Below, piece by piece: positions 10,880 to 21,200 of a stretch of 64,000 nucleotides of DNA (positions are counted from its first letter, which is position 1; every line of letters starts with the position of its first letter). Under the pieces are notes generated by a model. That model made no database searches. It was not told the DNA's origin and was given only the letters and a program-made list of their open reading frames with translations. The position numbers and the translations under genes are program-made. This DNA comes from Mactromeris polynyma (taxonomy: Eukaryota; Mollusca; Bivalvia; Venerida; Mactridae). The stretch lies in the NCBI GenBank assembly GCA_032209605.1, contig JASFXZ010000016.1, positions 2,356,001 to 2,420,000 on the forward strand, in the 5' to 3' direction.

Positions 10880-11110
10880 ATTCCGTTTATACTGTTATAA
10901 TTTCCTTCACAAAATATATCCAAATATATCCAATGTTCTACATAAATTAAATGTTTCACTATTTTTTCAAAATTAAGCGGGAGCGATGAAAACAACGTCC
11001 GCCATTGTTCATATACCGGAAGTACATAACTTCCGTAGTTAATACGCAAACGTAGTTAATACGCAAAAGTAGTAAAGCGAGCAAACGTAGTTAAGCGATG
11101 CGAATGTCGA
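10880..11110 (-). promoter_or_regulatory. LINE 5' leader with internal repeats and YY1-like site
   Basis: Upstream of ORF1 on the minus strand are two to three copies of a roughly 17-bp motif (CGTAGTTAATACGCAAA in plus orientation, about 11033-11095). A GAACAATGGCGGACGTT stretch lies at 10994-11010. ATGGCGG resembles the YY1 site in the mammalian L1 promoter. That it is an internal promoter is inference. Confidence 0.4.
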
Positions 11111-11339
11111 AATTTGCCATAGAACTAGTTGTTCTACCGAACAACTAAAAACGAGCGCCAATGCTGATAACGTATTCTACTCTGTAGATGATGATAACCT
11201 GTTTTATCCCGATTTTATTCTTGTTGTTACAATTTTATACTGCATTGTTTACTTTTGACGTATTTCTGTCATTAGTTTATACTTGTATCTTGCAATGACG
11301 CGCACCTGCTATAAAACATCCGACTATTCGACTCCAGAA

Positions 11340-11700
11340 ATGTATTCGCCGCGGTCAAGTTCGAATGTTGATATCGGTGTTAAATCTGGGTTCGCTACTA
11401 GATCTGTATTCAAATATTTAGAAAACTCGAATTACGATGTACAAGCTAGCTCGCTCTTCAGCTCCAGATCTATGTATTCGCCGCGGTCAAGTTCGAATGC
11501 TGATGTCAATGGTAGCTCTGGATTCACTACTAGGTCTGTATTCAAATATTTAGAAAACTCGAATTACGATGTACGAGCTGGCTCGTTATTCGACTCGCGA
11601 TATGTATTCGCCGCGGACCCATTTCGAATGTTGATGTCAGTGCTAGCTCTGGGTTCGCTTTAAGATATGTACTGAACAATATAAGTCGAATAACGATGTC
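11340..11700. repeat. Tandem repeat, about 132-bp unit x 2.7
   Basis: TGTATTCGCCGCGG recurs at 11340, 11473 and 11603 (spacing about 132 and 130), followed by AGTTCGAATG and TTCAAATATTTAGAAAACTC. Because 132 is a multiple of three, one frame stays open for 126 codons; that frame has no start context or homology and I do not call it a gene. An inverted single copy lies at 1798-1872. Confidence 0.8.
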
Positions 11701-12792
11701 AGTGCTGGCTCTGTAGTCAATCTGGGTCGGTATTCAATGTTGATGTACGATTGCGGTGCAAACTTCACTCAACGTGAAAGGTAGCGCATTTGGCCACAGT
11801 TGATGACAGTACCTAAACATAATATCAGTCGCAAGTCTCTTAGTCAGAGTTGTAACTAGGGGAGAGTACTCTTGCCTACACGTCTCCACTTAATTTAAAT
11901 TATTTATCTGAATTCAGGAGATAATTATTTTTTGCTTATCAACTACATCTTCCTTTGAACTATTCTCTCATTGTGAAATACCTTTATATGTTACAAATGT
12001 ATAATTCTATAAAAAAGAGTAATTGGATAGATATTAGAAAAAGTAGCCTTAAGTCATTATATAAACTCCATTTAGTTGTGTATTACTCTTATATATGTTT
12101 TTATGCTGTTCTTGTTATGACATGTATGACTATCATGTGTATACATTTCATTGTTGTTCGCCATTATGTTTTATTATTTCAGCCTGTTTGACTATTATCT
12201 CTGTATGTCCGTAATGGGCCAGGAGTATTTGAATAAAAGTTCAAAGGTCAAAGTAAACTAAATAGGGTTTATGACATTGATTGATAAAGTAGTAGCAAAT
12301 AAGTAATTCTCATTTGAATGGTATAATGAATCACCCACTACATAATTATGTTTGACATTTTTACAATACATTTGTTTATAATTGTCGAAAGCTATATTCA
12401 AATTATGTGAACAGTATAACGTGTGGTAGATGTAATTACATCGCAAATTATTATGTTTCTTTGTGTGGTGTTATTAAAGTATTTGAAAAGATGTTTGGAA
12501 GCTCATTTATCTTGGAACGTAAAAACGAAGGGTACCAAACAATTCAGTAAAGTTTCAGTAAAGTTTAATACATAATCAATCCGGGAGTCACAGCAAACAA
12601 ACGCTTGCGTTCAAAAGAAATGAATGAAATACACAAATCTGCCAGAGTGTCTCTGTTTGCAAATGAATGATAAGTGTATGATTTCAAAATCTAATTTTTT
12701 ACAATAGAGTATCTCAAAATGAATAGAATATAACATAATGAGAGATATATATAACTGTGCCTACTTTGTCTACTAAGTCCATAATATATAAG
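11701..12792. other. AT-rich intergenic stretch
   Basis: No gene recognised. Around 12195-12235, GTCCGTAATGGGCCAGGAG followed by GAATAAA resembles the 3' end of a retroelement or transcript, but no coding region precedes it. Confidence 0.4.
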
Positions 12793-14092
12793 TACAATGC
12801 AACATCTCCAGAGCGGTCACTCTTGAGCAACGACCTCTCTTAAACAACATTATCATTTTTCCTGCAGTAAATCACTCTTGAGCAACGACCTCTCTTAAAC
12901 AACATTATCATTTTTCCTGCAGTAAATCACTCTTGAGCAACGACCTCTCTTAAACAACATTATCATTTTTCCTGCAGTAAATCACTCTTGAGCAACGACC
13001 TCTCTTAAACAACATTATCATTTTTCCTGCGGTAAATCGCTCTTGAGCAACAACCTCTCTGTAACAACATTATCATTTTTCCTGCAGTAAATCGCTCTTG
13101 AGCAACAACCTCTCTTAAACAACATTATCATTTTTCCTGCAGTAAATCACTCTTGAGCAACGACCTCTCTGTACCAACATTATCATTTTTCCTGCAGTAA
13201 ATCACTCTTGAGCAACGACCTCTCTGTAACAACATTATCATTTTTCTTGCAGTAAATCACTCTTGAGCAACGACCTCTCTGTAACAACATTATCATTTTT
13301 CCTGCAGTAAATCACTCTTGAGTAACGACCTCTCTGTAACAACATTATCATTTTTCTTGCAGTAAATCACTCTTGAGCAACGACCTCTCTGTACCAACAT
13401 TATCATTTTTCCTGCAGTAAATCACTCTTGAGTAACGACCTCTCTGTAACAACATTATCATTTTTCTTGCAGTAAATCACTCTTGAGCAACGACCTCTCT
13501 GTAACAACATTATCATTTTTCTTGCGGTAATTCACTCTTGAGCAACAACCTCTCTGTAACAACATTATCATTTTTCTTGCGGTCATTCACTCTTGAGCAA
13601 CGACCTCTCTGTAACAACATTATCATTTTTCTTGCGGTCATTCACTCTTGAGCAACGACCTCTCTGTAACAACATTATCATTTTTCTTGCAGTAAATCAC
13701 TCTTGAGCAACAACCTCTCTGTAACAACATTATCATTTTTCTTGCGGTCATTCACTCTTGAGCAACGACCTCTCTGTAACAACATTATCATTTTTCCTGC
13801 AGTAAATCACTCTTGAGCAACAACCTCTCTGTAACAACATTATCATTTTTCTTGCGGTAATTCACTCTTGAGCAACAACCTCTCTGTAACAACATTATCA
13901 TTTTTCCTGCAGTAAATCACTCTTGAGCAACGACCTCTCTTAAACAACATTATCATTTTTCTTGCAGTAAATCACTCTTGAGCAACGACCTCTCTTAAAC
14001 AACATTATCATTTTTCTTGCGGTAAATCACTCTTGAGCAACAACCTCTCTTAAACAACATTATCATTTTTCTTGCGGTAAATCGCTCTTGAT
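12793..14092. repeat. 55-bp minisatellite inside a CAACCTCTCCAGAGC-type MITE
   Basis: About 23 units of 55 bp, each with CACTCTTGAGCAACGACCTC, TAAACAACATTATC and CCTGCAGTAAAT. Variant classes (TTAAACAAC or GTAACAAC; CCTGC or CTTGC) are interspersed. The left flank, TACAATGCAACATCTCCAGA at 12793, matches the terminus of the MITE at 58211 (CAGTGCAACCTCTCCAGAGC). The array seems to have expanded from internal MITE sequence. Confidence 0.92.
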
Positions 14093-14125
14093 TTGCAATC
14101 TGTGTATGAAAGATAAAATATACAT

Positions 14126-14320
14126 GTCTGTTCTGTTCTGTTCTGTTCTGTTCTGTTCTGTTCTGTTCTGTTCTGTTCTGTTCTGTTCTGTTCTGTTCTG
14201 TTCTGTTCTGTTCTGTTCTGTTCTGTTCTGTTCTGTTCTGTTCTGTTCTGTTCTGTTCTGTTCTGTTCTGTTCTGTTCTGTTCTTTTTTGTTCTGTTCTG
14301 TTCTGTTCTGTTCTGTTCTG
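14126..14320. repeat. (TTCTG)n pentamer array, about 39 copies
   Basis: Almost perfect, with one interruption at 14284-14290 (run of T). It produces a spurious 91-codon CSVLF frame, which is not a gene. Confidence 0.97.
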
Positions 14321-14636
14321 TAATTTCAGAATATCAGCCGATCTGGTGCGGGGCTTGCATTAAGATACAGAGGTCATCACCATAGCACATACTATATTAT
14401 GATTGTAAACATATAAATAGTAATATAATATTGTAATACAATGCAATGAAAGGACTCCATTGATGTTCAAAATGAATATTTATTGAATATAATCTAATAC
14501 CAATTTATTTATTAATCTTAAAAAATACTGACAACCTACAATTGTATCCGAATGGGTTAATATTCGGTGAAAAACGAGTTCATTTTGCTTAAGAAAAGTA
14601 CTTCATTTTACAAAGCGTGCAAAGACATTTACAAAG

Positions 14637-14761
14637 TACAGTAAATATCAGGTCCCGGTATATCTTCAGGCTCGTTGAATTGAAATGGGCAATTCGAAAT
14701 TATGCATTATTTGAAATAGAGTTCGGACCTGATGAATTCGAATGAACGAGGTCCAACTGTA
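14637..14761. mobile_element. Pogo-like MITE (ACCTCGTTCATTCGAATTC family)
   Basis: Bounded by TACAGT and ACTGTA. The right end reads GAATTCGAATGAACGAGGTC, the inverse of the left end of the 40657 copy. TA target duplication and CAGT termini suggest a pogo/Tigger-type parent (inference). Confidence 0.6.
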
Positions 14762-15063
14762 TATTATATTGCTTTTTGAATGATGAATCTCAAAAAGTGG
14801 TTAGATAACTTGAGACTAGATTTTACCATCAATTATTCTCTTGTACTTATGGTATATTTTAGCCCTTTGTAGACATTGTTCACACTTAACTTTCGTGTCA
14901 CGATGGAACAAAGAACTTTGAATACACAGATAATTATATAGGTCTATGGTCAGCAATTTTCTTTGCAAACAAAACTTAAATAGACCCTGGACAGATCGAT
15001 TGAGTTAATTTCGCAATGTAGCTTTGAGGTTCTGCCTTCGGTTAATGAAAACATATATAAACT

Positions 15064-15165
15064 AGATGTGTCCTGAGGGCACGGATGCTCCCGGTATGCG
15101 CTTTCCGAGCGTTATTGCTCAGAAACGATCGGAAAGGGCCATAACTCCTTCCAATTTGATGTAAT
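15064..15165 (+). repeat. Dispersed repeat (GGACACRGATGCTCCC type)
   Basis: Shares its opening GTCC...CACGGATGCTCCC and a later AAGGGCCATAACTCC with 31522-31735 in the same orientation. Non-coding. Confidence 0.5.
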
Positions 15166-15811
15166 ATAACCGAAAACAAAATTGACTGTATTCTTTTATC
15201 CTCTTTTTATATACCAAATATGAAATGAACCAAACTATCCTGGCAATAGTTTTCGTATGCACGCACGGACGGATTTACGGACGAACTTGGGTAACACTTG
15301 ATACCTCTTGGCATTCTTTGTATGACCGGGGCATGAAAATCGGAATACTTACTTATTTTGTATATTTTATGTCCTCTGTGTCCACGTTTTCTATACATAT
15401 AGTTCAGTGCTTTAAAGTGTTGTTAAAATAATGAAAACTCAAAAGTGTTGCATTGAATGTACATGTACATAATTAAAGCCTTATTATTGGCCCATTTCAG
15501 GAATAAAATCACCCTACTTTAAGATAACCGAACAGAAATGGTAGAATACTTAGTAAATAATTATACTTTTTGCAATACCGGACGTTTTCTGCTTTATATG
15601 TTTGTCTTATTCAGAAATATGTACATGGGTTTTTCGTTGTCTCTTTTACACATGTATATTCATGTAGTAACTTGACATTAATGCACTTTTTGTAAAATTT
15701 GCAACGATAGTGAATTTAAATGTTTCACCATAAATATCTTAACAAAATCGTTGTATATATACTTTATGTACAATATATACAATGCGCGCGAAGAACGAAG
15801 TTCAACTATTT
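15166..15811. other. AT-rich intergenic stretch, nothing recognised
   Basis: No gene, tandem structure or recognisable element seen. Confidence 0.5.
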
Positions 15812-16596
15812 AGCAATAACAAATATTGTCTACTCTGGTTGCTATACGGTAGACAGAAACCACAAATATTGTCTACTCTGGTTGCTATGCGGTAGACAGA
15901 AACCACAAATATTGTCTACTCTGGTTGCTATGCGGTAGACAGAAACCACAAATATTGTCTACTCTGGTTGCTATGCGGTAGACAGAAACCACATATATTG
16001 TCTACTCTGGTTGCTATACGGTAGACAGAAACCACATATATTGTCTACTCTGGTTGCTATGCGGTAGACAGAAACCACATATATTGTCTACTCTGGTTGC
16101 TATGCGGTAGACAGAAACCACATATATTGTCTACTCTGGTTGCTATACGGTAGACAGAAACCACATATATTGTCTACTCTGGTTGCTATGCGGTAGACAG
16201 AAACCACATATATTGTCTACTCTGGTTGCTATACGGTAGACAGAAACCACAAATATTGTCTACTCTGGTTGCTATGCGGTAGACAGAAACCACATATATT
16301 GTCTACTCTGGTTGCTATACGGTAGACAGAAACCACAAATATTGTCTACTCTGGTTGCTATACGGTAGACAGAAACCACATATATTGTCTACTCTGGTTG
16401 CTATACGGTAGACAGAAACCACAAATATTGTCTACTCTGGTTGCTATACGGTAGACAGAAACCACAAATATTGTCTACTCTGGTTGCTATGCGGTAGACA
16501 GAAACCACATATATTGTCTACTCTGGTTGCTATACGGTAGACAGAAACCACAAATATTGTCTACTCTGGTTGCTATACGGTAGACAGAAACCTCAT
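15812..16596. repeat. 43-bp minisatellite, about 18 hairpin-forming units
   Basis: Unit TTGTCTACTCTGGTTGCTAT followed by ACGGTAGACAGAAACCACAA and ATA, period exactly 43 (15826, 15869 and on). Each unit has perfect arms TGTCTAC/GTAGACA enclosing about 15 bases. Only two positions vary much: TATACGG or TATGCGG, and ACAAAT or ACATAT. Very low divergence implies recent expansion or gene conversion. Confidence 0.95.
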
Positions 16597-17007
16597 AACA
16601 TTTTATTGCACAACATGACATTATTTTTGTTCGTTACTGTATATATGCCAAAAACACAGTGTATTTCGGTAGAGAGACGGGGGTCGAATCTCTTATTTCT
16701 TGAAAAATATGTCAACGTCAGAAAAATATGTCCATCAGTAATGGTGTCATTCTTTACTAAATGTATAAAAGTATTTATTTACATTAATTAAAATAATGCC
16801 GCTTTTAAGCACAAATTGCTTGAATCAATTCCATTTTGTCAAAGGTTCCTATAAAATAAAATAAACAGTTATTTCCCCATGTGCATATTTACCACCTCTG
16901 TTCCTGACAATTGTCCGCGTTCATGTGTACTGTATGAAGCTTTGCATTCATTTATTAGTTGATTCTTGCATTATGCAACATATTATCTGGATCATAATCC
17001 ACATTGT
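16597..17007. other. Intergenic stretch, nothing recognised
   Basis: A 73-codon frame runs out of the preceding satellite; otherwise no feature supported. Confidence 0.5.
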
Positions 17008-17315
17008 ACAGCCAACCCTACAGGAGATTGTCACGAGTTCTCCCCCTTTATTGTTTCTACAGTCAAACATACGGGAGATTGTCACGAGTTCTCCCCCTTT
17101 ATTGTTTCTACAGTCAAACATACGGGAGATTGTCACGAGTTCTCCCCCTTTATTGTTTCTACAGTCAAACATACGGGAGATTGTCACGAGTTCTCCCCCT
17201 TTATTGATTCTACAGCCAAACATGCAGGAGATTGTCACGAGTTCTCCCCCTTTATTGATTCTACAGCCAAACATACAGGAGATTGTCACGAGTTCTCCCC
17301 CTTTATTGATTCTAT
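17008..17315. repeat. 51-bp minisatellite, six units
   Basis: GGAGATTGTCACGAGTTCTC, CCCCTTTATTG and TCTACAGYCAAACATAC recur every 51 bp (17023, 17074, 17125, 17176, 17227, 17278). As 51 is divisible by three, several frames stay open on both strands (up to 130 codons). These are artefacts of periodicity. The last unit runs into the palindromic element at 17280-17441. Confidence 0.95.
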
Positions 17316-17441
17316 AGTTCTTTCCCTTTATCCCTAATATAGAATATGTACTATATGAGCTTATACTATAGAAGGGTTAAAGGGAGAGAACTAAATGGAG
17401 GGAGCTGTAGAAGGGATAAAGGGAGATAACTCGTAACAAAC
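17280..17441. mobile_element. Palindromic MITE (GAGTTCTCCCYTTTAT family)
   Basis: The left end TTGTCACGAGTTCTCC...CTTTAT is inverted at the right end (ATAAAGGGAGATAACTCGT, then AACAA). The centre is a palindromic CTATAGT...ACTATAG region. Relatives lie at 52962-53030 and 58490-58615. Confidence 0.7.
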
Positions 17442-18119
17442 TCATGTTGCCGAAACGACAGTCCTAGCAATTTTATATTGGCACCTATTTCACTGCTTTT
17501 CATCGCGATACAAATAATCGTTTTCCATCCATTGCACAATTTTCTTATATGACTAGTCGTTCAGAACTTCCGCACCATCTATGCATGGTATTACCCAAAA
17601 AAACGAATCGAGTCGCAGAAAAATGCAACTAAGTTTGACGATGCCTAACACAACATTGCAATGACGGTCGTCTTGTCTATAGATACATGATTGATTCATT
17701 GACATTATGTCTTCAAAAAAAATATGTGTTTAAAAATGATATTGGCTTAAGGGAGGCTATTTCTATAAGAAATGATTTTTTGAAAAATCATGCAGCTCCT
17801 AGGTTTCTTTTCATTTTATTTTTTTCAATTTTCCTACCATTATACATTGTACTTGTATTTCAACTAGGCAATGCTTTGCATGACTTTGTGTGTATGAATG
17901 TATGTTTGTTCTGTATGTTTGTATGTATGCAATGACTGTCTTTGTGCTGTTTTGTATTAATTAACCAAAGGCACGTAATTAATAACGATATATAGATAAG
18001 TTAATCAATCGCTAGTAAACTTGTGTTTATAATAAGTATCGATTATTATCAAATATATATTTAACCCCATTGACGGTCCTCGGGTTTTTGCACTCACATT
18101 TTGACTATTTCGAAAGACA
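17442..18119. other. Intergenic, upstream of the secreted-protein gene
   Basis: AT-rich; an 82-codon frame at 17687-17935 is hydrophobic and low-complexity and I do not believe it. Nothing else recognised. Confidence 0.5.
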
Positions 18120-18210
18120 GCAGCTATTATGTATACCCGGGAATCTCATGGTATATATAAACGCCCGCACTAGTACCAACTCATTCTGTACAGGCTTCCG
18201 AACTCACAAA
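18120..18210 (+). promoter_or_regulatory. TATA promoter and short 5' UTR of the secreted-protein gene
   Basis: A TATATATAA box lies at 18152-18160. An initiator-like CTCATTCT sits about 25-30 bases downstream (near 18180-18187), leaving a leader of roughly 30 nt before AACTCACAAAATG. The strict TATA and compact leader are typical of strongly, tissue-specifically expressed secretory genes. The start site is inferred from motifs only. Confidence 0.6.
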
Positions 18211-21200
18211 ATGAAGTACACGTATCTCGTTGTTTGTGTAGCAGTGGTCGCGGCGCTCGGTGTGACTGAAAGTGAGGCGTTCCGTCTGTCAGGTTCGCCA
18301 CAAAGTAAGTTGCGTTTTTTATGAATGTGACAGTTATTATTTGCATGCATTTTGATTTGAATTCACCAAACATTTTCAATTTGAATTTTATTCAGCATTT
18401 ACATTTTAAGTTTAATGTTAGAAGCAGTTTAATAGGGGACTTATATGAGAATAAAAATAAACCGAATAAGGATAATCCGCGTTAATGATACATATTCAAG
18501 ACAAGATTTATTTAGATACGAAGATTTGGCAACACTATTTGGAATTAATGCAATGCTAAACTTATGCCATGTATGCGTAATAGAAATAATGCATTTAATA
18601 TCCATGAATGTTTATTGGTGTTCGATCACATAGTGGTGATACATGAAAGAAAAGTTGAGAATTGAATTTTTTGGATCGATAAACAATTTATATATCATGT
18701 TACCAAATGATTTGATGGGAAAGTGGGACTTGTGTCTCGAGTGTGGGTATAAGTGACCTGTTTACGTGCAGTACATTATTTAAGACGTGTTGCCCACCAG
18801 AACGTAAAATATTAGAACGGGAGTTGATGATATTGAATACAAGCAATTGCAATGTATAACCGATTAAAAAAACTTATTTTGTGGTGTCACTCTTTTTTTC
18901 AAAATCTGGCATAATGCATACATGTATGTATTGATGTATTAGCGACGCTCGCACTTCGTTCATTCGTATTCATCGGCTCCAAAATTTAATTTCGAATAAT
19001 ATAAAACTTCGAATAGCCCATTTTTTTCGACGTGCCTAAGACAATACACCAGGATCTGATATCTATTTCGGATAATGCCAAGTATCCGGATGGAATGATG
19101 TCGAATTATCGATGAAGTGTTGGAAATTCACGAAACTTACCGCGCGCGCTAAGAATTGTGGGTAAATTATTTATTGTTATCGTTTCACCGATATCAGCCT
19201 GTTTTGTATTTGCGTTTATTTATCGTCGCCGCCGGTTTCCCATATGGGCGACGCTTCCGGAAGAATGTTAGTTATTTTAGATTTTTGGATGATAGTGCAT
19301 GATACAGAAGAGTCCCCAGTTCCAGAAGCACCCCTGGTTCTTTTACGTGCTCGATGTAAAGCATCACACGGGACCTCGGTTTTTGTCTCTTCCGAAAGAC
19401 TGTTAGTGTTGTTAATGGTGGAGCGGGGGATCGAACCTGCGATTCCTGGATTACTAGTACAGCGCGTTACCAATGAACCACAGATCCGCTACTATATATC
19501 AGCCTGTTTCCAATCCATGTGTTATATGTCCGTGCTACAGTTTTATATTAATATTTTGTTGAACTTACAGGGAAATTATTTACTTTTGTATACGTGCTTA
19601 TAAGAGTTATACGATATACAAATCACACGAGTTCGATTTTATTCTGCGTATGTTTAAGAAAAATAGTTGCTAAGACTGATTTAAATAATAAATTGCCAAG
19701 AGCTTAACACTAAATGCGTGGTGTATTTGTGCATATTTTCGTCATAATTTCGTTGCACACATTTTGTTTCTGTGAGCGTCCGTTTTTATGTGTGAAGTAA
19801 CATTAAATATACTCATCGGCTAAACCATATCTAATATTACATGTGTATGAATACAATGGTATCGAAATCTTTCTTATGATTGTTACGTCCGTGTAAATAT
19901 ATGTATTAAGTACACACTCATTTAATGTTGCTAGGAAGCGACAGTCTACAAGCTCGTTCAGAAGAGGAAGACCATGAACCATCGGAAGAAACGTTTGCTA
20001 TTTGTAAGTATATATATATATAATTATATTCTAACACTGTCCAACATCTGTATCAGTCACTCAAGCCATCATTTTAAGTGAGATATTATTTTATCATATA
20101 TTATATTCAATGATGATTTCACACAAATATAATACTTGTGGTATATTCTCTTTAAACTTTTTTTATGTGCAATCGTCGTTATTTTCTTTTACATGAACGC
20201 ATGTGTTCGACCGTGTATGTATCATTAGCTCTATATATTATTTTTGGTAGGACAGAGACGATATTTTTTAAGTTCATACATTCAATGCTATTCGATGAGT
20301 TATTTTTAAAGGTAATTCAATAATTAAAAATAAGATCAGTATTCTAAAGGGTAACAAAATAGACAGTTTGTGTTAACATATATCATTTTATCCTGGTGGT
20401 TAAGTAATGTAAAGTTTTCTACTGCTAAAATAATAACCCCATATTCTGTCAAAGCGGAACTGTTTGTACGAGATTTATACACTTATAACACGTTAAGTGC
20501 GAAATGTAAAGCGAACGAACTTGAATACAACTTTATTGGACTTATACGTGGGAACTTACGACAACATACATGCCGCAAACCATACGAAACGTGACTAACA
20601 CCGGTTTGGCATTACAGCCAGTCTTCTTATCGTTGGTAGCAATGCTGTTTACCTCTTCACCTTTCTCCTGATATACTCGCATCTCTTTTTTCCTGGCTCA
20701 GAAACGGGGGTACCTTTTTATTGTCTCCGTCCAGTGGGATGTATTGATCGGGGAAACACCCCACACTGACCTGACAATATGCACATGTAGTGTAACACGC
20801 CAGACAATTCCTTGCTTCCCCATTCACATACATATAGTGTAACACGCCAGACAATTCCTTGCTTCCCCATTCACATACATGTAGTGTAACACGCCAGACA
20901 ATTCCTTGCTTCCCCATTCACATACATGTAGTGTAACACGCCAGACAATTCCTTGCTTCCCCATTCACATACATGTAGTGTAACACGCCAGACAATTCTT
21001 GCTTCCCCATGCACATACATGTATGTTTGCCCTTGTAGCTTCTCTATCCCTAATGTTTCGTAGACTGTTGTTTCCTTTGGGTCTGTGTGGGGAGGCATTG
21101 TCTTGTGTATGTGGCGCTCCCTGTAGAAACGTTATCTTTCTATTAATATATATATAACACTCAGTAGGACCGTATTTTATTCTTTAATTGGAAAGAGATT

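Larger units (their letters stand above)
5560..11110 (-). mobile_element. Near-intact non-LTR retrotransposon (LINE), ORF1 + ORF2
   Basis: A minus-strand element with a 5' leader (about 10880-11110), ORF1, ORF2 and a 3' region of a few hundred bases. ORF1 resembles L1 ORF1p. ORF2 has an APE-type endonuclease and a YADD reverse transcriptase, with no RNase H domain seen. There are no frameshifts in either ORF, so the copy is probably young. The only in-frame break is the UAG between ORFs, which may be functional. Outer limits are approximate: I could not define target-site duplications, and the 3' end may lie anywhere from 5560 to 5950. The ORF2 architecture fits the Jockey/CR1/L2 side of LINE diversity, but the clade is not settled by eye. 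Confidence 0.85.

Noticed and set aside
11283..11663. 126-codon Ser/Tyr-rich repeat protein
   Set aside because: Open only because the repeat period is about 132 bp; no start context and it dies in the degenerate third unit.
14088..14363. 91-codon CSVLF-repeat frame
   Set aside because: Translation of the (TTCTG)n microsatellite.
16925..17317. 130-codon plus frame and 113-codon minus frame of repeated peptides
   Set aside because: Produced by the 51-bp period, a multiple of three; the same DNA is open in several frames on both strands.
19244..19603. 119-codon frame, and similar ones at 1282 and 37127
   Set aside because: They translate the tRNA-derived SINE; the shared peptides reflect copies of the element, not a gene family.
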